Of a DNA stretch of 64,000 nucleotides, positions 19,348 to 28,749 are shown piece by piece. The stretch comes from Celeribacter sp. PS-C1 (GTDB lineage Bacteria > Pseudomonadota > Alphaproteobacteria > Rhodobacterales > Rhodobacteraceae). The position numbers and the translations under genes are program-made. The DNA lies in the NCBI RefSeq assembly GCF_019429625.1, contig NZ_JAHXRW010000007.1:62001-126000 (forward strand). Direction: 5' to 3'. How positions within the stretch are numbered: position 1 is the stretch's first letter; each line of letters begins with the position of its first letter. Under the pieces are notes generated by a model. The model ran no database searches. It was given only the letters and a program-made list of their open reading frames with translations, and was not told the DNA's origin.

Positions 19348-20514
19348 TCAGAGCGCGCTGGCGGCGGCATCAATCCGCGACACGGCCTCGGCAATCTCTT
19401 CGTCAGTGATATTGAGCGCGGGCAAAAGCCGCACCACGTTGTCGGCGGCGGGCACGGTCAGGACACCTTGCTCATAGCCTTTGCCCACCAGATCGGCAGG
19501 CGCGATTTTGCATTTGAGGCCCAACATAAGCCCCTCGCCACGGACGCCCTCAAAAACATCCGGGTGATCGGCCACGAGGCCTTCGAGTTTCTGACGCATC
19601 AGCCCCGCTTTGCGGTTCACTTCGGCGAGGAAGGCGGGATCGGACACGATTTCCATGACCTTCAGCCCGATGGCACAGCCCAGCGGGTTGCCCCCATAGG
19701 TCGACCCATGGGTGCCTGCGGTCATGCCCGATGCCGCCTCTTCGGTGGCCAGAACAGCCCCCAGAGGAAAGCCCCCGCCGATGCCTTTGGCGACCATCAT
19801 GATGTCCGGCGTCACGCCAGCGTATTCATGGGCGAACAACTTGCCCGTGCGCGCGACGCCACATTGCACCTCGTCGAAAATCAGCAGACAGCCTTTGGTC
19901 TCCGCAATCTCGCGCAGCCGTTTCAGCGCCTCGTCGGGGACGACACGAATGCCGCCTTCCCCCTGCACCGGCTCGATCAGGATCGCCGCCGTTTTGTCGG
20001 TGACGTGATCGGCCACAGCCTCCCAGTCGCCAAACGGCAAGTGCACAAAGCCCGGCATCAGGGGGCCAAAGCCCTTTACCATTTTCTCGGAGCCGGAGGC
20101 GGCAATCGCGCCGGTTGAACGGCCATGGAAACAGCCGTCAAAGGTGATGATCTCGATCTTTTCCGGCTGGCCTTTTTCAAACCAATATTTGCGCGCCATC
20201 TTGATCGCCAACTCAGCGGCCTCGGTGCCCGAGTTGGTGAAGAAACAGGTGTCGGCAAAGGTGGTCTCGACAAGCTTGTTCGCCAGCGCTTCCTGCGCCG
20301 GGATTTTGTAGAGGTTCGAGACGTGCCACAGCGTGTCAGCCTGTGCTTTCAGCGTCTCGGCCAGTTCCGGGTTGGCGTGGCCCAGCGTGTTCACCGCAAT
20401 GCCCGCGCCCAGATCGAGGAAACGTCGCCCGTCCGCCTCGAAAAGCCAGGAGCCTTCGCCTTTGACGAAGGACAAGGGAGCCCGGTTGTAGGTCGGCAGA
20501 ACGGGGGTGATCAT
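19348..20514 (-). CDS. argD: Acetylornithine aminotransferase (class III PLP enzyme)
   Basis: A 388-aa class III aminotransferase, converting N-acetylglutamate semialdehyde to N-acetylornithine; in many bacteria it also serves lysine synthesis. It shows [17 protein letters not shown] for cofactor phosphate binding, [13 protein letters not shown] and the PLP lysine in [14 protein letters not shown]. The ATG at 20512-20514 is preceded by GAGGA on its strand and gives the usual ArgD N-terminus ([13 protein letters not shown]). It is first in an operon with argF. Confidence 0.96.
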   Translation of the reverse strand: MITPVLPTYNRAPLSFVKGEGSWLFEADGRRFLDLGAGIAVNTLGHANPELAETLKAQADTLWHVSNLYKIPAQEALANKLVETTFADTCFFTNSGTEAAELAIKMARKYWFEKGQPEKIEIITFDGCFHGRSTGAIAASGSEKMVKGFGPLMPGFVHLPFGDWEAVADHVTDKTAAILIEPVQGEGGIRVVPDEALKRLREIAETKGCLLIFDEVQCGVARTGKLFAHEYAGVTPDIMMVAKGIGGGFPLGAVLATEEAASGMTAGTHGSTYGGNPLGCAIGLKVMEIVSDPAFLAEVNRKAGLMRQKLEGLVADHPDVFEGVRGEGLMLGLKCKIAPADLVGKGYEQGVLTVPAADNVVRLLPALNITDEEIAEAVSRIDAAASAL

Positions 20515-20787
20515 CGGTCTTATTCCTCTGAAAATGAGAGGCCTCATGGGTGGCGAAAGCCAGCGGGCCTGTCAACGGTTTGGACGGGGATTTTGCGGTA
20601 TTTTGCAAGGTTTGCGCCAGTTTGGCGCGTTTTGTGCCGTGGACATCACGTCTTGGCACGAGAGAACGGACATCTTACGCGTTACGGCATCGACGTCGGA
20701 TGATACGGGCATATGTGCGGATCATGTTCATAGGATGGGCTTTACGGTCAAAGCGCGGGCGCTGTCAAAGGGTATTTCGCGCGCCAC

Positions 20788-21612
20788 TCAATCTGCCGAC
20801 AGGAATTTCGAATTGCCGACCGAGCGCGACGACGACCCGCCGACCGTGATGCGTTTTGCCACCGCCGGTTTTGCGGCAACTTCAGGCGCGCCCAGAGCAA
20901 TCTGTTGTTTCAACGCGCTCACCCGGTCGAGCAGCGACATGCCAAAGCCCACCTTGCGGCCATCGCGCGTGCCGAGCGCCGAGACGACCGACACGATCGC
21001 GGGCCGTACCCCGTCATAGGCAAAGACCGGCGCGCCAGAGGAGCCAAAAGTGATGTCGCAATCAAAGCTGTAAATGTCGTTGGAATAGTCGAGCACATGG
21101 CATTCGCGCTGGATCGACAGGGCCGCGTTGCGCCCGCGCCCGTAGGAGGCGACCATCAACTCGCCGCGGGGTTTCGAACTCCGATGCACCGCAAAGGGTC
21201 GTGCCAGCGCCGTAGGGATCGGAGAGGCCAGTTTGATCAGAGCCAGATCGTTGCGGATATTTTGCGCGGTCACATCGACGCGGGCGTCATAGCCGGGCGT
21301 GACCGCCACAGCCAAGCCTTTCGAAGCGGCGATATAGTCTCCATTCCGAAGCCCTGCACGAAACAGAATGCGGGCGGGTGGCACGGGGGAATTGTCCTCG
21401 CCAACCACACAATGCGCCGCCGTCAACACGAGATCAGCCGCGATCAACGCGCCGGAACAGGTGCTTTGTCCTGCAATATCCAGACGTCCAACGCCCTCCC
21501 AGCCGATCAGCTCCGCCCGGCGATCCGCGCTATCCAATTCAAACGGCAGGCTGTCGGCGGCCATGAGACCAAGGGGCAGAAGAGCGAGGATAAGGGACAG
21601 AACAAAACGCAT
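20788..21612 (-). CDS. Exported trypsin-like serine protease
   Basis: A 274-aa S1-family protease. A signal peptide covers residues 1-18 (cleavage after GLMA). The catalytic triad is visible: His67 in TAAHC, Asp122 in NDLALIKL and Ser192 in GSSGAPV, where the usual GDSGG is modified. Four Cys fit two disulfides (Cys52/68 and Cys171/185). A Ser-rich tail (VGGSSSRSVGNS) follows the domain. It probably cleaves envelope or extracellular proteins; the target is unknown. The start at 21610-21612 is favoured because it begins the signal peptide. Confidence 0.88.
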   Translation of the reverse strand: MRFVLSLILALLPLGLMAADSLPFELDSADRRAELIGWEGVGRLDIAGQSTCSGALIAADLVLTAAHCVVGEDNSPVPPARILFRAGLRNGDYIAASKGLAVAVTPGYDARVDVTAQNIRNDLALIKLASPIPTALARPFAVHRSSKPRGELMVASYGRGRNAALSIQRECHVLDYSNDIYSFDCDITFGSSGAPVFAYDGVRPAIVSVVSALGTRDGRKVGFGMSLLDRVSALKQQIALGAPEVAAKPAVAKRITVGGSSSRSVGNSKFLSAD

Positions 21613-21688
21613 AAGAAAACCCGGAAGCGATGGAACACCCCCGAGTTTAACCATAAAATCAGGCCGAATTTTGGCGGCAACGACAAAA

Positions 21689-22495
21689 TCAGGATTTCAG
21701 CTTGGTGCCACGTTTAAAGAAGGTCCAATCGACAAAAACCACCACAGCCGTCACCGCCGTCATCACCGCGAGGCCCAGCCAAGGCGAGCTGTCCGAGGTG
21801 CCGATGATGCCATAGCGTACACCGTCGATCAGATAGAACACCGGGTTCAAATGGGTCAGCACCTTGAACCACTGCGGCAGGGTCTCGACGGAATAGAAAG
21901 TGCCCGACAGAAACGACAGCGGCGTGATGATAAAATTGGTGATCGCAGCCATATGGTCGAATTTCTGGCTCACAATGCCCGCCAAGACGCCCAAACCGCC
22001 GATAAACAGCGCCCCCAAGAGGATAAAGGCAATCGCAAACAGCGGGTGATGCAAAGGCAGGCCGACAAACACGGCCATCACCGCCCAGATCGCGAAGGCA
22101 ACCAACATCCCGCGCGCAACGCCGCCCGACAGGTAGCCGATGACCAGCTCAGAGGGAGACAGAGGCGGCATCAGCGTGTCGACGATATTGCCCTGCACCT
22201 TCGAGATCATGATCGAGGACGAGGTGTTGGCAAAAGCGTTCTGGATCACCGTCATGGTCAGGATACCCGGTGCGAGGAAATGCACGAAAGGCACACCCAT
22301 CACATCACCGCGCGAGGGACCTATGGCCAGCGTGAAAATCGTGAGAAACAGCCCCGCCGTCACCAGAGGCGCCAGAAGCGTTTGCGTCCAAACCGCCAGA
22401 AAGCGGCGGGTCTCCCGCAGCATCAGCGTGTAAAGCCCAAGCCAATTCACGCGACCAAAGCGCCGCACACCCATCTGAATTTCATATTCAGCCAT
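21689..22495 (-). CDS. ABC-2 type transporter permease
   Basis: A 268-aa permease of the YadH/NodJ group with six hydrophobic segments; the conserved SPSELVIGYLSGG and FLSGTFYSVETLPQW segments are typical. Such permeases export glycans, lipids or drugs with a separate ATPase. No ATPase gene is adjacent on either side. Among the ATGs at 22511, 22499 and 22493, the last has AAGGGG at a proper distance and is chosen; the longest form would add six residues. Confidence 0.88.
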   Translation of the reverse strand: MAEYEIQMGVRRFGRVNWLGLYTLMLRETRRFLAVWTQTLLAPLVTAGLFLTIFTLAIGPSRGDVMGVPFVHFLAPGILTMTVIQNAFANTSSSIMISKVQGNIVDTLMPPLSPSELVIGYLSGGVARGMLVAFAIWAVMAVFVGLPLHHPLFAIAFILLGALFIGGLGVLAGIVSQKFDHMAAITNFIITPLSFLSGTFYSVETLPQWFKVLTHLNPVFYLIDGVRYGIIGTSDSSPWLGLAVMTAVTAVVVFVDWTFFKRGTKLKS

Positions 22496-22748
22496 CTTCA
22501 TCCCCTTGTTCATCCCACATGCGCCTTGCTATATAGGCGCGCGCCCCTCATCGACGTGCCCTGCGGTAGAACTTTGTTTTTCCCGCTGGCCCGCTTGTAA
22601 CCGCAAGCGTGGTGCTTAAAATAGGGGTTAGAAGAAATTCTCAAGCACGCCTTGCCAGACTTAGGCCAATTTGGACCGCAAATGTCTTGTGCAAGGGTGA
22701 TCATGGTGCGGGCGCTGCCCGGATCAGCAGACAACCGAAGGAAACACG

Positions 22749-23330
22749 ATGTCCTGGACCGATGAGCGCGTCGAACTGTTGAAGAAAATGTGGGGCGAGG
22801 GTCAATCCGCCTCCCAGATCGCCAAAGAGCTTGGCGGTGTGACGCGCAATGCGGTGATCGGCAAGGTGCACCGTCTGGGCCTGTCGAACCGCGCGGGATC
22901 GGGTGCTACCGCCAAACCCGCCGCAGCGCCCAAGGCAAAACCCGCCGCCGCTCCCAAACCCAAGACCGAGGCCAAGCCGAAACCCGCCGCGAAACCGGCG
23001 GAGGCCCCTGTTGCTGCCGAGGCCGCTCCGAAACCGGTAAGCCCGGCACGCCGCGCGATCATTCCGGCGGGTCAACCGCTGCCGCCGCAACCCTCGACCA
23101 ATGAAATCCCCGCCGAAGCTCTGGCGAAGGTCAACGAGGTCGAGAAAAAGGCCAAGAAGCTGTCAGTGATGGAACTGACCGAGAAGACCTGTAAATGGCC
23201 GGTGGGCGACCCCGCGACCGAAGATTTCTGGTTCTGCGGTCTGCCGTCGCAAGCTGGCAAGCCCTATTGCGAGGCCCATGTGGGCGTAGCCTTCCAGCCC
23301 ATGTCCTCGCGCCGCGATCGCCGCCGCTGA
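22749..23330 (+). CDS. gcrA: GcrA family cell-cycle regulator
   Basis: A 193-aa protein. Residues 1-46 (SWTDERVELLKKMW, then TRNAVIGKVHRLGL) form the GcrA DNA-binding helix-turn-helix. A long Ala/Pro/Lys linker covers about 50-105. The C-terminal domain (MELTEKTCKWPVGDP to RPYCEAHVGVAFQP-like end) binds sigma70 region 2 in Caulobacter, where GcrA activates promoters carrying methylated GANTC. GAAGGAAACACG precedes the ATG. It has its own strong terminator. Confidence 0.97.
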   Translation: MSWTDERVELLKKMWGEGQSASQIAKELGGVTRNAVIGKVHRLGLSNRAGSGATAKPAAAPKAKPAAAPKPKTEAKPKPAAKPAEAPVAAEAAPKPVSPARRAIIPAGQPLPPQPSTNEIPAEALAKVNEVEKKAKKLSVMELTEKTCKWPVGDPATEDFWFCGLPSQAGKPYCEAHVGVAFQPMSSRRDRRR

Positions 23331-23350
23331 TACGGTCACGAGCCAAATTG

Positions 23351-23388
23351 AAAAAGGCCGCCTTTCTGGAAAGATGGGCGGCCTTTTT
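23351..23388 (+). terminator. Intrinsic terminator of gcrA
   Basis: AAAGGCCGCC (23353-23362) pairs with GGCGGCCTTT (23377-23386), followed by TTT. The A/T-flanks also allow use from the other strand. Confidence 0.9.
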
Positions 23389-23560
23389 CTATCGACCCTG
23401 CGCATAGTCGAACAGAATTCGCACAGTCTTGGCAATTTTTCGCAGAGACATGTTTACCCATGCACAAATTCTGTTTGGGACTGCGGAATATGAGACAGAC
23501 AAGACAGTCGTTAGCTTTGTCGCATCTTCAAATCGCACTGCCAAAGAAAGCTTTGACAAC

Positions 23561-24136
23561 ATGAAAAAACTGCTTCTCTCCACCGCCGTTGTTCTGGGTG
23601 CCGCTGCTGCAGCCAATGCCGAGCCGGTGAAATACGTCCTCGACGCCTCGCACAGCCAGATCGTGTTCTCCTACGAGCACCTCGGTTACTCCACCACCAC
23701 CGGCATGTTCTCCGGTTTCGACGGTGAGATCATGTTCGACGAAGCCGATCCGGCCGCATCCTCCGTCTCCGTGTCCTTCCCGACCGACAGCCTCTACACC
23801 GGCTGGGCCGAGCGGACCGCACACTTCCTGACCGGCGACTTCTTCGGCGCTGAAGAGAACCCGACAATTTCCTTCGTGTCCACAGGCATCGAAGTGACCG
23901 ACGAAAACGAAGGCAAAATCACCGGCGATCTGACCATCAACGGCATCACCAAATCCGTCGTGATCGACGCCGAGCTGACCCAAAAAGCCGACCACCCGAT
24001 GGCGAACAAGCCGTGGGTTGGTTTTGACGGCGAGTTGACCGTGCTGCGCTCCGACTTCGACATGGGCCAATTCGCTCCCTACGTCTCCGACGAGGTCGAG
24101 ATCGAGATCTCCATCGAAGCCACCCCGGCCGAGTAA
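23561..24136 (+). CDS. Secreted YceI-family lipid-binding protein
   Basis: A 191-aa YceI protein with a signal peptide (residues 1-20, cleavage after ANA). The mature part has YVLDASHSQIVFSYEHLGYS and the GDLTINGITKSV strand typical of this lipocalin-like beta barrel, which binds polyisoprenoids such as quinones in the periplasm. The start at 23561 is chosen because the signal peptide begins there. It is convergent with a cytochrome b561-YceI fusion gene, which suggests a shared redox-lipid role. Confidence 0.93.
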   Translation: MKKLLLSTAVVLGAAAAANAEPVKYVLDASHSQIVFSYEHLGYSTTTGMFSGFDGEIMFDEADPAASSVSVSFPTDSLYTGWAERTAHFLTGDFFGAEENPTISFVSTGIEVTDENEGKITGDLTINGITKSVVIDAELTQKADHPMANKPWVGFDGELTVLRSDFDMGQFAPYVSDEVEIEISIEATPAE

Positions 24137-24155
24137 ATCTCACGTTAGAAATAAG

Positions 24156-24188
24156 AAGGCCGCCGGAGCAATCCGGCGGCCTTTTTTT
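24156..24188 (+). terminator. Intrinsic terminator of the YceI gene
   Basis: A perfect 11-bp stem AGGCCGCCGGA / TCCGGCGGCCT with loop GCAA is followed by TTTTTTT. Confidence 0.93.
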
Positions 24189-24207
24189 GTTTGGGTGAAC
24201 CTCACCT

Positions 24208-25434
24208 TTACGACGGGTCGCTCTCGACGTCCTGCCGCGCCGCCGTCAGTTCGGTGGTGACCTCGACTCCGAAACCCACCGTGCCTTCGTCCTCATAGCC
24301 CGCGCCCATTTCGAATTCGCGGCGATCCAAGGTGGTGGTGCCGGACATCGTTGCGCGTGCACCTTCGAGCGTGAGATCGAAGCTCAGCGTCACCGGCACG
24401 GTTTTCCCGATAAGGGTCAGCGTTCCGACGGCCTCATGCGACGCGCCGTCAATTCGGGAAATGTCACCGGTGAAGATCGCGGTCGAATAGGCCTCTGTGT
24501 TGAAAAACTCCGGACCCTGCGCCTGTTGCGTCACGGTTCCGAGCGACAAAGAGGTGGTGTCGATCGTGACGGTCACCTCGCCCGTGCCCGTGTCTTCGTC
24601 ATAGGCGATGGCGACGTTCCAGTTGGCAAAGCTGCCCTCGACCGGTGCGCCCATCTGGGTGACCGTGATCGTCAGATTGCCCTGCTCCACCGTCCAGGTG
24701 GGAAGTTCGGAGGCAAGCTCGACCTGCTCCATTTGCGTCACCGCAGCCGTTTCCGCATGGTCCTTCACGGGCAGCGCGAAAGGGAAGACCACAACCGCAA
24801 GCCACAGCACAGCAGCCAGACCGACCGGCAGGGCTGAAGCGTGGCTTTCGCCCCCGACACCGCCTGCGACACCGGCCTCCGTGCCCCGCAGCATTCGCGA
24901 CAGCACACCGTCCTTTTCGATCACCGCATGTTTCAGCGCACCCAGAATATGCAGCGCCACGGTGAGATAAATCACCCATGCCGACAACCCATGCACCGCG
25001 CCCGCCATATGGGCCACATCCTCGGATTTCGGCACGAAGGGCAGGTTTTGGCCAAATGGCCAGAGGATCGGGGCAAAACCGGTCTCAGCCGAATGCATCA
25101 CCCAGCCCGACAGCGGCATGATCAGGATCGCGCCGTAGAGCATCCAATGGATCGCCTCCGCCAGAACCGTCTCCGCCTTGCGTTCGGGATGCACAGGCAC
25201 GGGCTTCGGTTGCGTGAACGCCCAGACAAAGCGCAGCACAGCAAGGCCGAGCACAACGACGCCGATGGTCTTGTGCACGGAATAGAGCGTCTGAAGCCGC
25301 GCGGCGGTGTCCGCCGTGCGCGGGGTATTTTCACCAATAAGGCCAAGCGCGATGTCCGCGAGGATCAAAAGAGCGATAGACCAATGGAAAAAGCGCGCGG
25401 CGGCGCCGTAACGGGTGGCTGTGTTGGAGAGCAT
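24208..25434 (-). CDS. Cytochrome b561 fused to a YceI domain
   Basis: A 408-aa two-domain protein. Residues about 10-185 form a di-haem cytochrome b561 unit with four membrane helices; His17 (RFFHW), His54 (YSVHK), His148 and His162 are the likely haem ligands. A fifth hydrophobic segment near 203-222 leads out of the membrane, and residues 245-400 form a YceI beta barrel ([22 protein letters not shown]). The layout places a quinone-binding barrel on the periplasmic side of a quinol-reactive cytochrome. AGGTCG precedes the ATG. The separate YceI gene converges on it. Confidence 0.93.
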   Translation of the reverse strand: MLSNTATRYGAAARFFHWSIALLILADIALGLIGENTPRTADTAARLQTLYSVHKTIGVVVLGLAVLRFVWAFTQPKPVPVHPERKAETVLAEAIHWMLYGAILIMPLSGWVMHSAETGFAPILWPFGQNLPFVPKSEDVAHMAGAVHGLSAWVIYLTVALHILGALKHAVIEKDGVLSRMLRGTEAGVAGGVGGESHASALPVGLAAVLWLAVVVFPFALPVKDHAETAAVTQMEQVELASELPTWTVEQGNLTITVTQMGAPVEGSFANWNVAIAYDEDTGTGEVTVTIDTTSLSLGTVTQQAQGPEFFNTEAYSTAIFTGDISRIDGASHEAVGTLTLIGKTVPVTLSFDLTLEGARATMSGTTTLDRREFEMGAGYEDEGTVGFGVEVTTELTAARQDVESDPS

Positions 25435-25573
25435 GAGGCGACCTGAATTGTGCGTGTTTCAACGCACTATGCCCCAGTCTGGCTTTCATCACATCTCTAC
25501 CCCCCGCACAGAGACTGTGCAGCCACACGAAAGCGGCTTTGCGTGCGCGCGCTTTCGGAGTATATCGCGCCTC

Positions 25574-26980
25574 ATGAGCCAGAACCCGCCAAACCTCCGC
25601 CCCGACCTTGCCCCGAAGCCCCTGTTCGACGGCCCCCGTCGCGATGGCCAGCCGACCATCGGCATGGTCTCCTTGGGCTGTCCGAAAGCGCTTGTCGACA
25701 GTGAACGCATCCTGACGCGTCTGCGCGCCGAGGGCTATCAGATCAGCGCGGACTATTCCGGCGCCGATGCGGTGATCGTCAACACCTGTGGCTTTCTCGA
25801 CAGCGCCAAGGCCGAAAGCCTTGAGGCCATTGGCGAGGCCTTGCAGGAAAACGGCAAGGTTCTGGTCACCGGCTGTTTGGGCGCTGACCCTGAATACATC
25901 ACCGGCGTGCATCCAAAGGTTCTGGCCGTCACCGGCCCGCATCAATACGAACAAGTTCTGGACGCCGTCCACGCCGCCGTGCCGCCCTCCCCCGATCCCT
26001 TTGTGGACCTGTTGCCAGCGACCGGCGTGAGCCTCACGCCCCGGCATTTCAGCTATCTGAAAATCTCAGAGGGCTGCAACCACGCCTGCAAATTCTGCAT
26101 CATCCCGGACATGCGTGGCAAATTGCAATCGCGCCCCGTCCACGCGGTGCTGCGCGAGGCGGAGAAACTGGTGGAGGCGGGCGTCAAGGAATTGCTCGTC
26201 ATCTCGCAGGACACCTCTGCCTATGGGCTGGATCGCCGTTACGAGGCCTTCCCGTGGAAGGACCGTGAGGTCCGCAGCCACATCACCGATCTGGCCCGCG
26301 AGTTGGGCCAACTGGGCGCGGCGGACGACCTCTGGGTTCGGCTCCACTACGTCTACCCCTACCCCCATGTGCGCGAGCTGATTCCGCTCATGGCGGATGC
26401 GGGCAATGCGGTGCTGCCTTACCTCGACATCCCGTTCCAACACGCCCACCCGGACACGCTCAAACGCATGGCGCGGCCTGCGGCCTCGGCCAAGGTTTTG
26501 GACGAAATCGCCGCCTGGCGCGCGATGGCGCCGGACATCACGCTACGCTCCACGTTCATCGTCGGCTATCCGGGCGAGACGGAGGAAGAATTCCAATATC
26601 TCCTCGACTGGATGGACGAAGCGCAACTCGACCGTGTGGGATGTTTCCAATACGAAAACGTCGATGGCGCGCGGTCCAATGCGCTCCCCGATCACGTGCC
26701 CGCCGAGCTGAAACAAGAGCGCTGGGAACGGTTCATGGAGAAGGCGCAGGCGATTTCCGAGGCCAAACTCGAAGCCAAGGTCGGCACCATCCAGCAAGTC
26801 ATCGTGGACGACATTGACGAAGACGGCATCGCCACCTGCCGCACCAAAGCGGATGCGCCAGAGATCGACGGGAACCTCTTTATTGATGAGGGGACCGAGG
26901 GGTTGTCCGTTGGGGATTTGGTGACGGTGGAGGTTGATGAGGCTGGGGAGTATGATTTGTGGGGGTTCATTCGGAAATAG
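25574..26980 (+). CDS. rimO: Ribosomal protein S12 methylthiotransferase RimO
   Basis: A 468-aa radical-SAM enzyme that adds a methylthio group to the conserved Asp of S12. The N-terminal UPF0004 domain carries Cys36, Cys72 and Cys101 for the auxiliary 4Fe-4S cluster; the radical SAM motif CNHACKFC places Cys168, Cys172 and Cys175. A TRAM domain ends the protein ([14 protein letters not shown]). The start at 25574 gives the usual N-terminal extension of alphaproteobacterial RimO; an earlier in-frame start lies in non-conserved sequence. Confidence 0.97.
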   Translation: MSQNPPNLRPDLAPKPLFDGPRRDGQPTIGMVSLGCPKALVDSERILTRLRAEGYQISADYSGADAVIVNTCGFLDSAKAESLEAIGEALQENGKVLVTGCLGADPEYITGVHPKVLAVTGPHQYEQVLDAVHAAVPPSPDPFVDLLPATGVSLTPRHFSYLKISEGCNHACKFCIIPDMRGKLQSRPVHAVLREAEKLVEAGVKELLVISQDTSAYGLDRRYEAFPWKDREVRSHITDLARELGQLGAADDLWVRLHYVYPYPHVRELIPLMADAGNAVLPYLDIPFQHAHPDTLKRMARPAASAKVLDEIAAWRAMAPDITLRSTFIVGYPGETEEEFQYLLDWMDEAQLDRVGCFQYENVDGARSNALPDHVPAELKQERWERFMEKAQAISEAKLEAKVGTIQQVIVDDIDEDGIATCRTKADAPEIDGNLFIDEGTEGLSVGDLVTVEVDEAGEYDLWGFIRK

Positions 26981-27003
26981 AAAACAGTCTGGGGGACTGT
27001 TTT
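26981..27003. repeat. ACAGTC...GACTGT palindrome, left boundary
   Basis: AAAACAGTC and GACTGTTTT (9-bp arms) flank TGGGG, immediately after the rimO stop codon. It can act as the rimO terminator. A longer palindrome with the same ACAGTC/GACTGT core lies at 27937-27963. Confidence 0.85.
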
Positions 27004-27091
27004 CCCGAATGAACGAGATTTGAGACGGTAGGAATTCAAATGCTCTCTTGGTTCAAATTTCTTCGGAATTTTTATTGGCTTTATTGCCGCG

Positions 27092-27775
27092 ATGGGGCTG
27101 TTTTGGTTCTTGGGAGCGGATCTTAGCGAAGACCTCACTCGCTATGGCACCTACATTCTAACAGCTCTGGCGTCGTTGCTGGCATCTGCTGCGGCTTTTG
27201 CAACAGCAGTATGGAATTCGGAACGGCAGCGCGAAGCACGCCTGCGCGCCGCGCGCGCAGCGCTGCCTATGGCACTTACGCATCTGACTTCGGTTGCAAA
27301 ATCAGGAATTCGCTACTCCCTCAAAGACAATGTCTTTCTGAACGACCCGGCAAATTTGGAGAAAGTGTCAAAAGCGTTAGAAATTCCCACTGAAGTTTTG
27401 GAGATTCTACGTGCCAATATTGAGAACTCAGATGAAAAGACAGGCCTATGGCTGTCTCTGACAATTTCACGTTATCAGGTCTATCGCTCAAGACTTCTGG
27501 GGATGATCGCTGATAGAGACATGCGTTCTACTGATGAGTATCGGGTAGATTACGCAGCGTGCTGGGCGCTTTACCACGCTGTAGTGGGGCACCTCTATCG
27601 CTTCGCGCGGGAAGGCGTACCGCCAGAAGACTATTTTGAACTAGATAGAGTTCACAGTCCAATGTTTGAGCGCGTAGGACACCCACTTGCAAAGCACATT
27701 CACGTTACGCTTCAAGAACGATTTGGTGACCCGAGCAAAAGAACGGCGGAAGCTTTAACATTTCGAGAGGACTAG
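27092..27775 (+). CDS. Unrecognised low-GC membrane-anchored protein, 5' end probably frameshifted
   Basis: The intact part codes for 227 aa. A hydrophobic helix lies at about residues 19-41 after LTRYGT, followed by a basic helical stretch (NSERQREARLRAARAAL) and a soluble helical domain to the end; I recognise no family. The ATG at 27092 has no ribosome site. An ATG at 27040 has AGGA seven bases upstream and would read MLSWFKFLRN; removing one T from the TTTTT at 27069-27073 joins it to this frame and completes a first membrane helix (FIGFIAAMGLFWFLG). Bases 27301-27480 are 42% G+C, well below neighbours. Confidence 0.65.
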   Translation: MGLFWFLGADLSEDLTRYGTYILTALASLLASAAAFATAVWNSERQREARLRAARAALPMALTHLTSVAKSGIRYSLKDNVFLNDPANLEKVSKALEIPTEVLEILRANIENSDEKTGLWLSLTISRYQVYRSRLLGMIADRDMRSTDEYRVDYAACWALYHAVVGHLYRFAREGVPPEDYFELDRVHSPMFERVGHPLAKHIHVTLQERFGDPSKRTAEALTFRED

Positions 27776-27780
27776 CAACC

Positions 27781-27841
27781 CAGCGCCTGACCCTCGGGTG
27801 GGGGCTGAAAGCGCCCTCCCGTGGGGGAGGGTCGGGCGCTG
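27781..27841. repeat. Large imperfect palindrome (CAGCGCC-GACCCT arms)
   Basis: CAGCGCC-T-GACCCT at 27781-27794 pairs with AGGGTC-G-GGCGCTG at 27828-27841; the central region has G-rich and C-rich tracts that can fold further. It lies 5 bp after the stop codon of the low-GC gene. It looks like a dispersed palindromic element. Confidence 0.8.
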
Positions 27842-27861
27842 AGCGATGCCTTGCATCGCTC
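27841..27861. repeat. Perfect hairpin GAGCGATGC / GCATCGCTC
   Basis: A 9-bp perfect stem with a three-base loop, directly abutting the preceding palindrome. Confidence 0.85.
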
Positions 27862-27936
27862 GGGGTGCTCATTGGACAAGGCGTTTCACAAGCTCGAACA
27901 GGCCCGGCGCTCCGTTTCACTCCGCGCGTTCGCACG

Positions 27937-27963
27937 TTTTAACAGTCCCCCGGACTGTTAAAA
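27937..27963. repeat. ACAGTC...GACTGT palindrome, right boundary
   Basis: A perfect 12-bp stem, TTTTAACAGTCC / GGACTGTTAAAA, with loop CCC. Its core matches the palindrome at 26981-27003, so the two bracket about 0.95 kb that holds the low-GC gene. It lies 4 bp after the stop codon of the DUF2270 gene and can serve as its terminator. Confidence 0.88.
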
Positions 27964-27967
27964 CGGC

Positions 27968-28648
27968 TCACCCCATCCCACTCGAATTGTTCCCCCGCTT
28001 GGCCGCTCGCCGTTTATCATCCCGCCAACTCATCACGGAAATAAGCCCCCACGTCCCCAAATACACCGCCCCCATCGCCAAGATCCAACCACCGTGCACC
28101 GGGCCGATGGCGGCGCGGGCGTAGAATTGTTCGAGGCTGGTGAGCGGTTCAGGGTGGACCAGAAGTTTGCCGACATAGGCGACCGACTGGATCAGCAATA
28201 TCCAGAAGTAGTTCCGGCGGATGCGGCGGCCCATCGCGACGTGGAGGGGGACATGGTAGGCGGGATAGAGGTAGTCGTTGGCCAAGACCTTTTGCCAGTC
28301 GGTCTCGCAAGTCACGGCCTCGCGGTCCAGCATGGGCACGAAAAAATGCGTCTCCATCCACCGGCACCGCGCACGCCAGACGTTGAAATACCTATACCGC
28401 CGCGCCTCCAGCATCAGGAAAAAGATGATGAGAATGCCAACGAGCAACAGAGGCAGGGGCGAGGCATTGGGCGTTGCAAAGGCAATCGACAGGGCGATGC
28501 CAAGCGTCACCACCGCCCAGTTCGTCGTGGTATCAAGCCGCGTGCGCCAGAGTGTCGAGCGGTAGACTTCCCCCCGATAAAGATGAGAGAAGGCCGTAAT
28601 CTCGGCGTCCGACAGCGCGGTATACGCTTTCGGGTGATGGTCTTGCAT
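27968..28648 (-). CDS. DUF2270 family integral membrane protein
   Basis: A 226-aa protein. The N-terminal YRGEVYRSTLWRTRLDTTTN is the DUF2270 signature. Hydrophobic segments lie near residues 44-77, 143-162 and 182-203, with a conserved EARRYRYFNVWRARCRWME segment between. Function is not established. The ATG at 28646-28648 is preceded by GGAGGAGGAG, an unusually strong ribosome site, so earlier in-frame starts are rejected. It is divergent from the rhodanese gene. Confidence 0.88.
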   Translation of the reverse strand: MQDHHPKAYTALSDAEITAFSHLYRGEVYRSTLWRTRLDTTTNWAVVTLGIALSIAFATPNASPLPLLLVGILIIFFLMLEARRYRYFNVWRARCRWMETHFFVPMLDREAVTCETDWQKVLANDYLYPAYHVPLHVAMGRRIRRNYFWILLIQSVAYVGKLLVHPEPLTSLEQFYARAAIGPVHGGWILAMGAVYLGTWGLISVMSWRDDKRRAAKRGNNSSGMG

Positions 28649-28749
28649 ATCTCCTCCTCCGATCACTGTGCACGGGGGGTAAGGGGCTGGCAAGTCTCTT
28701 GACCTTCGCGCCGCCCCTGCTCACTGTCTCGCCCCAAAGGGAGGCCCAT

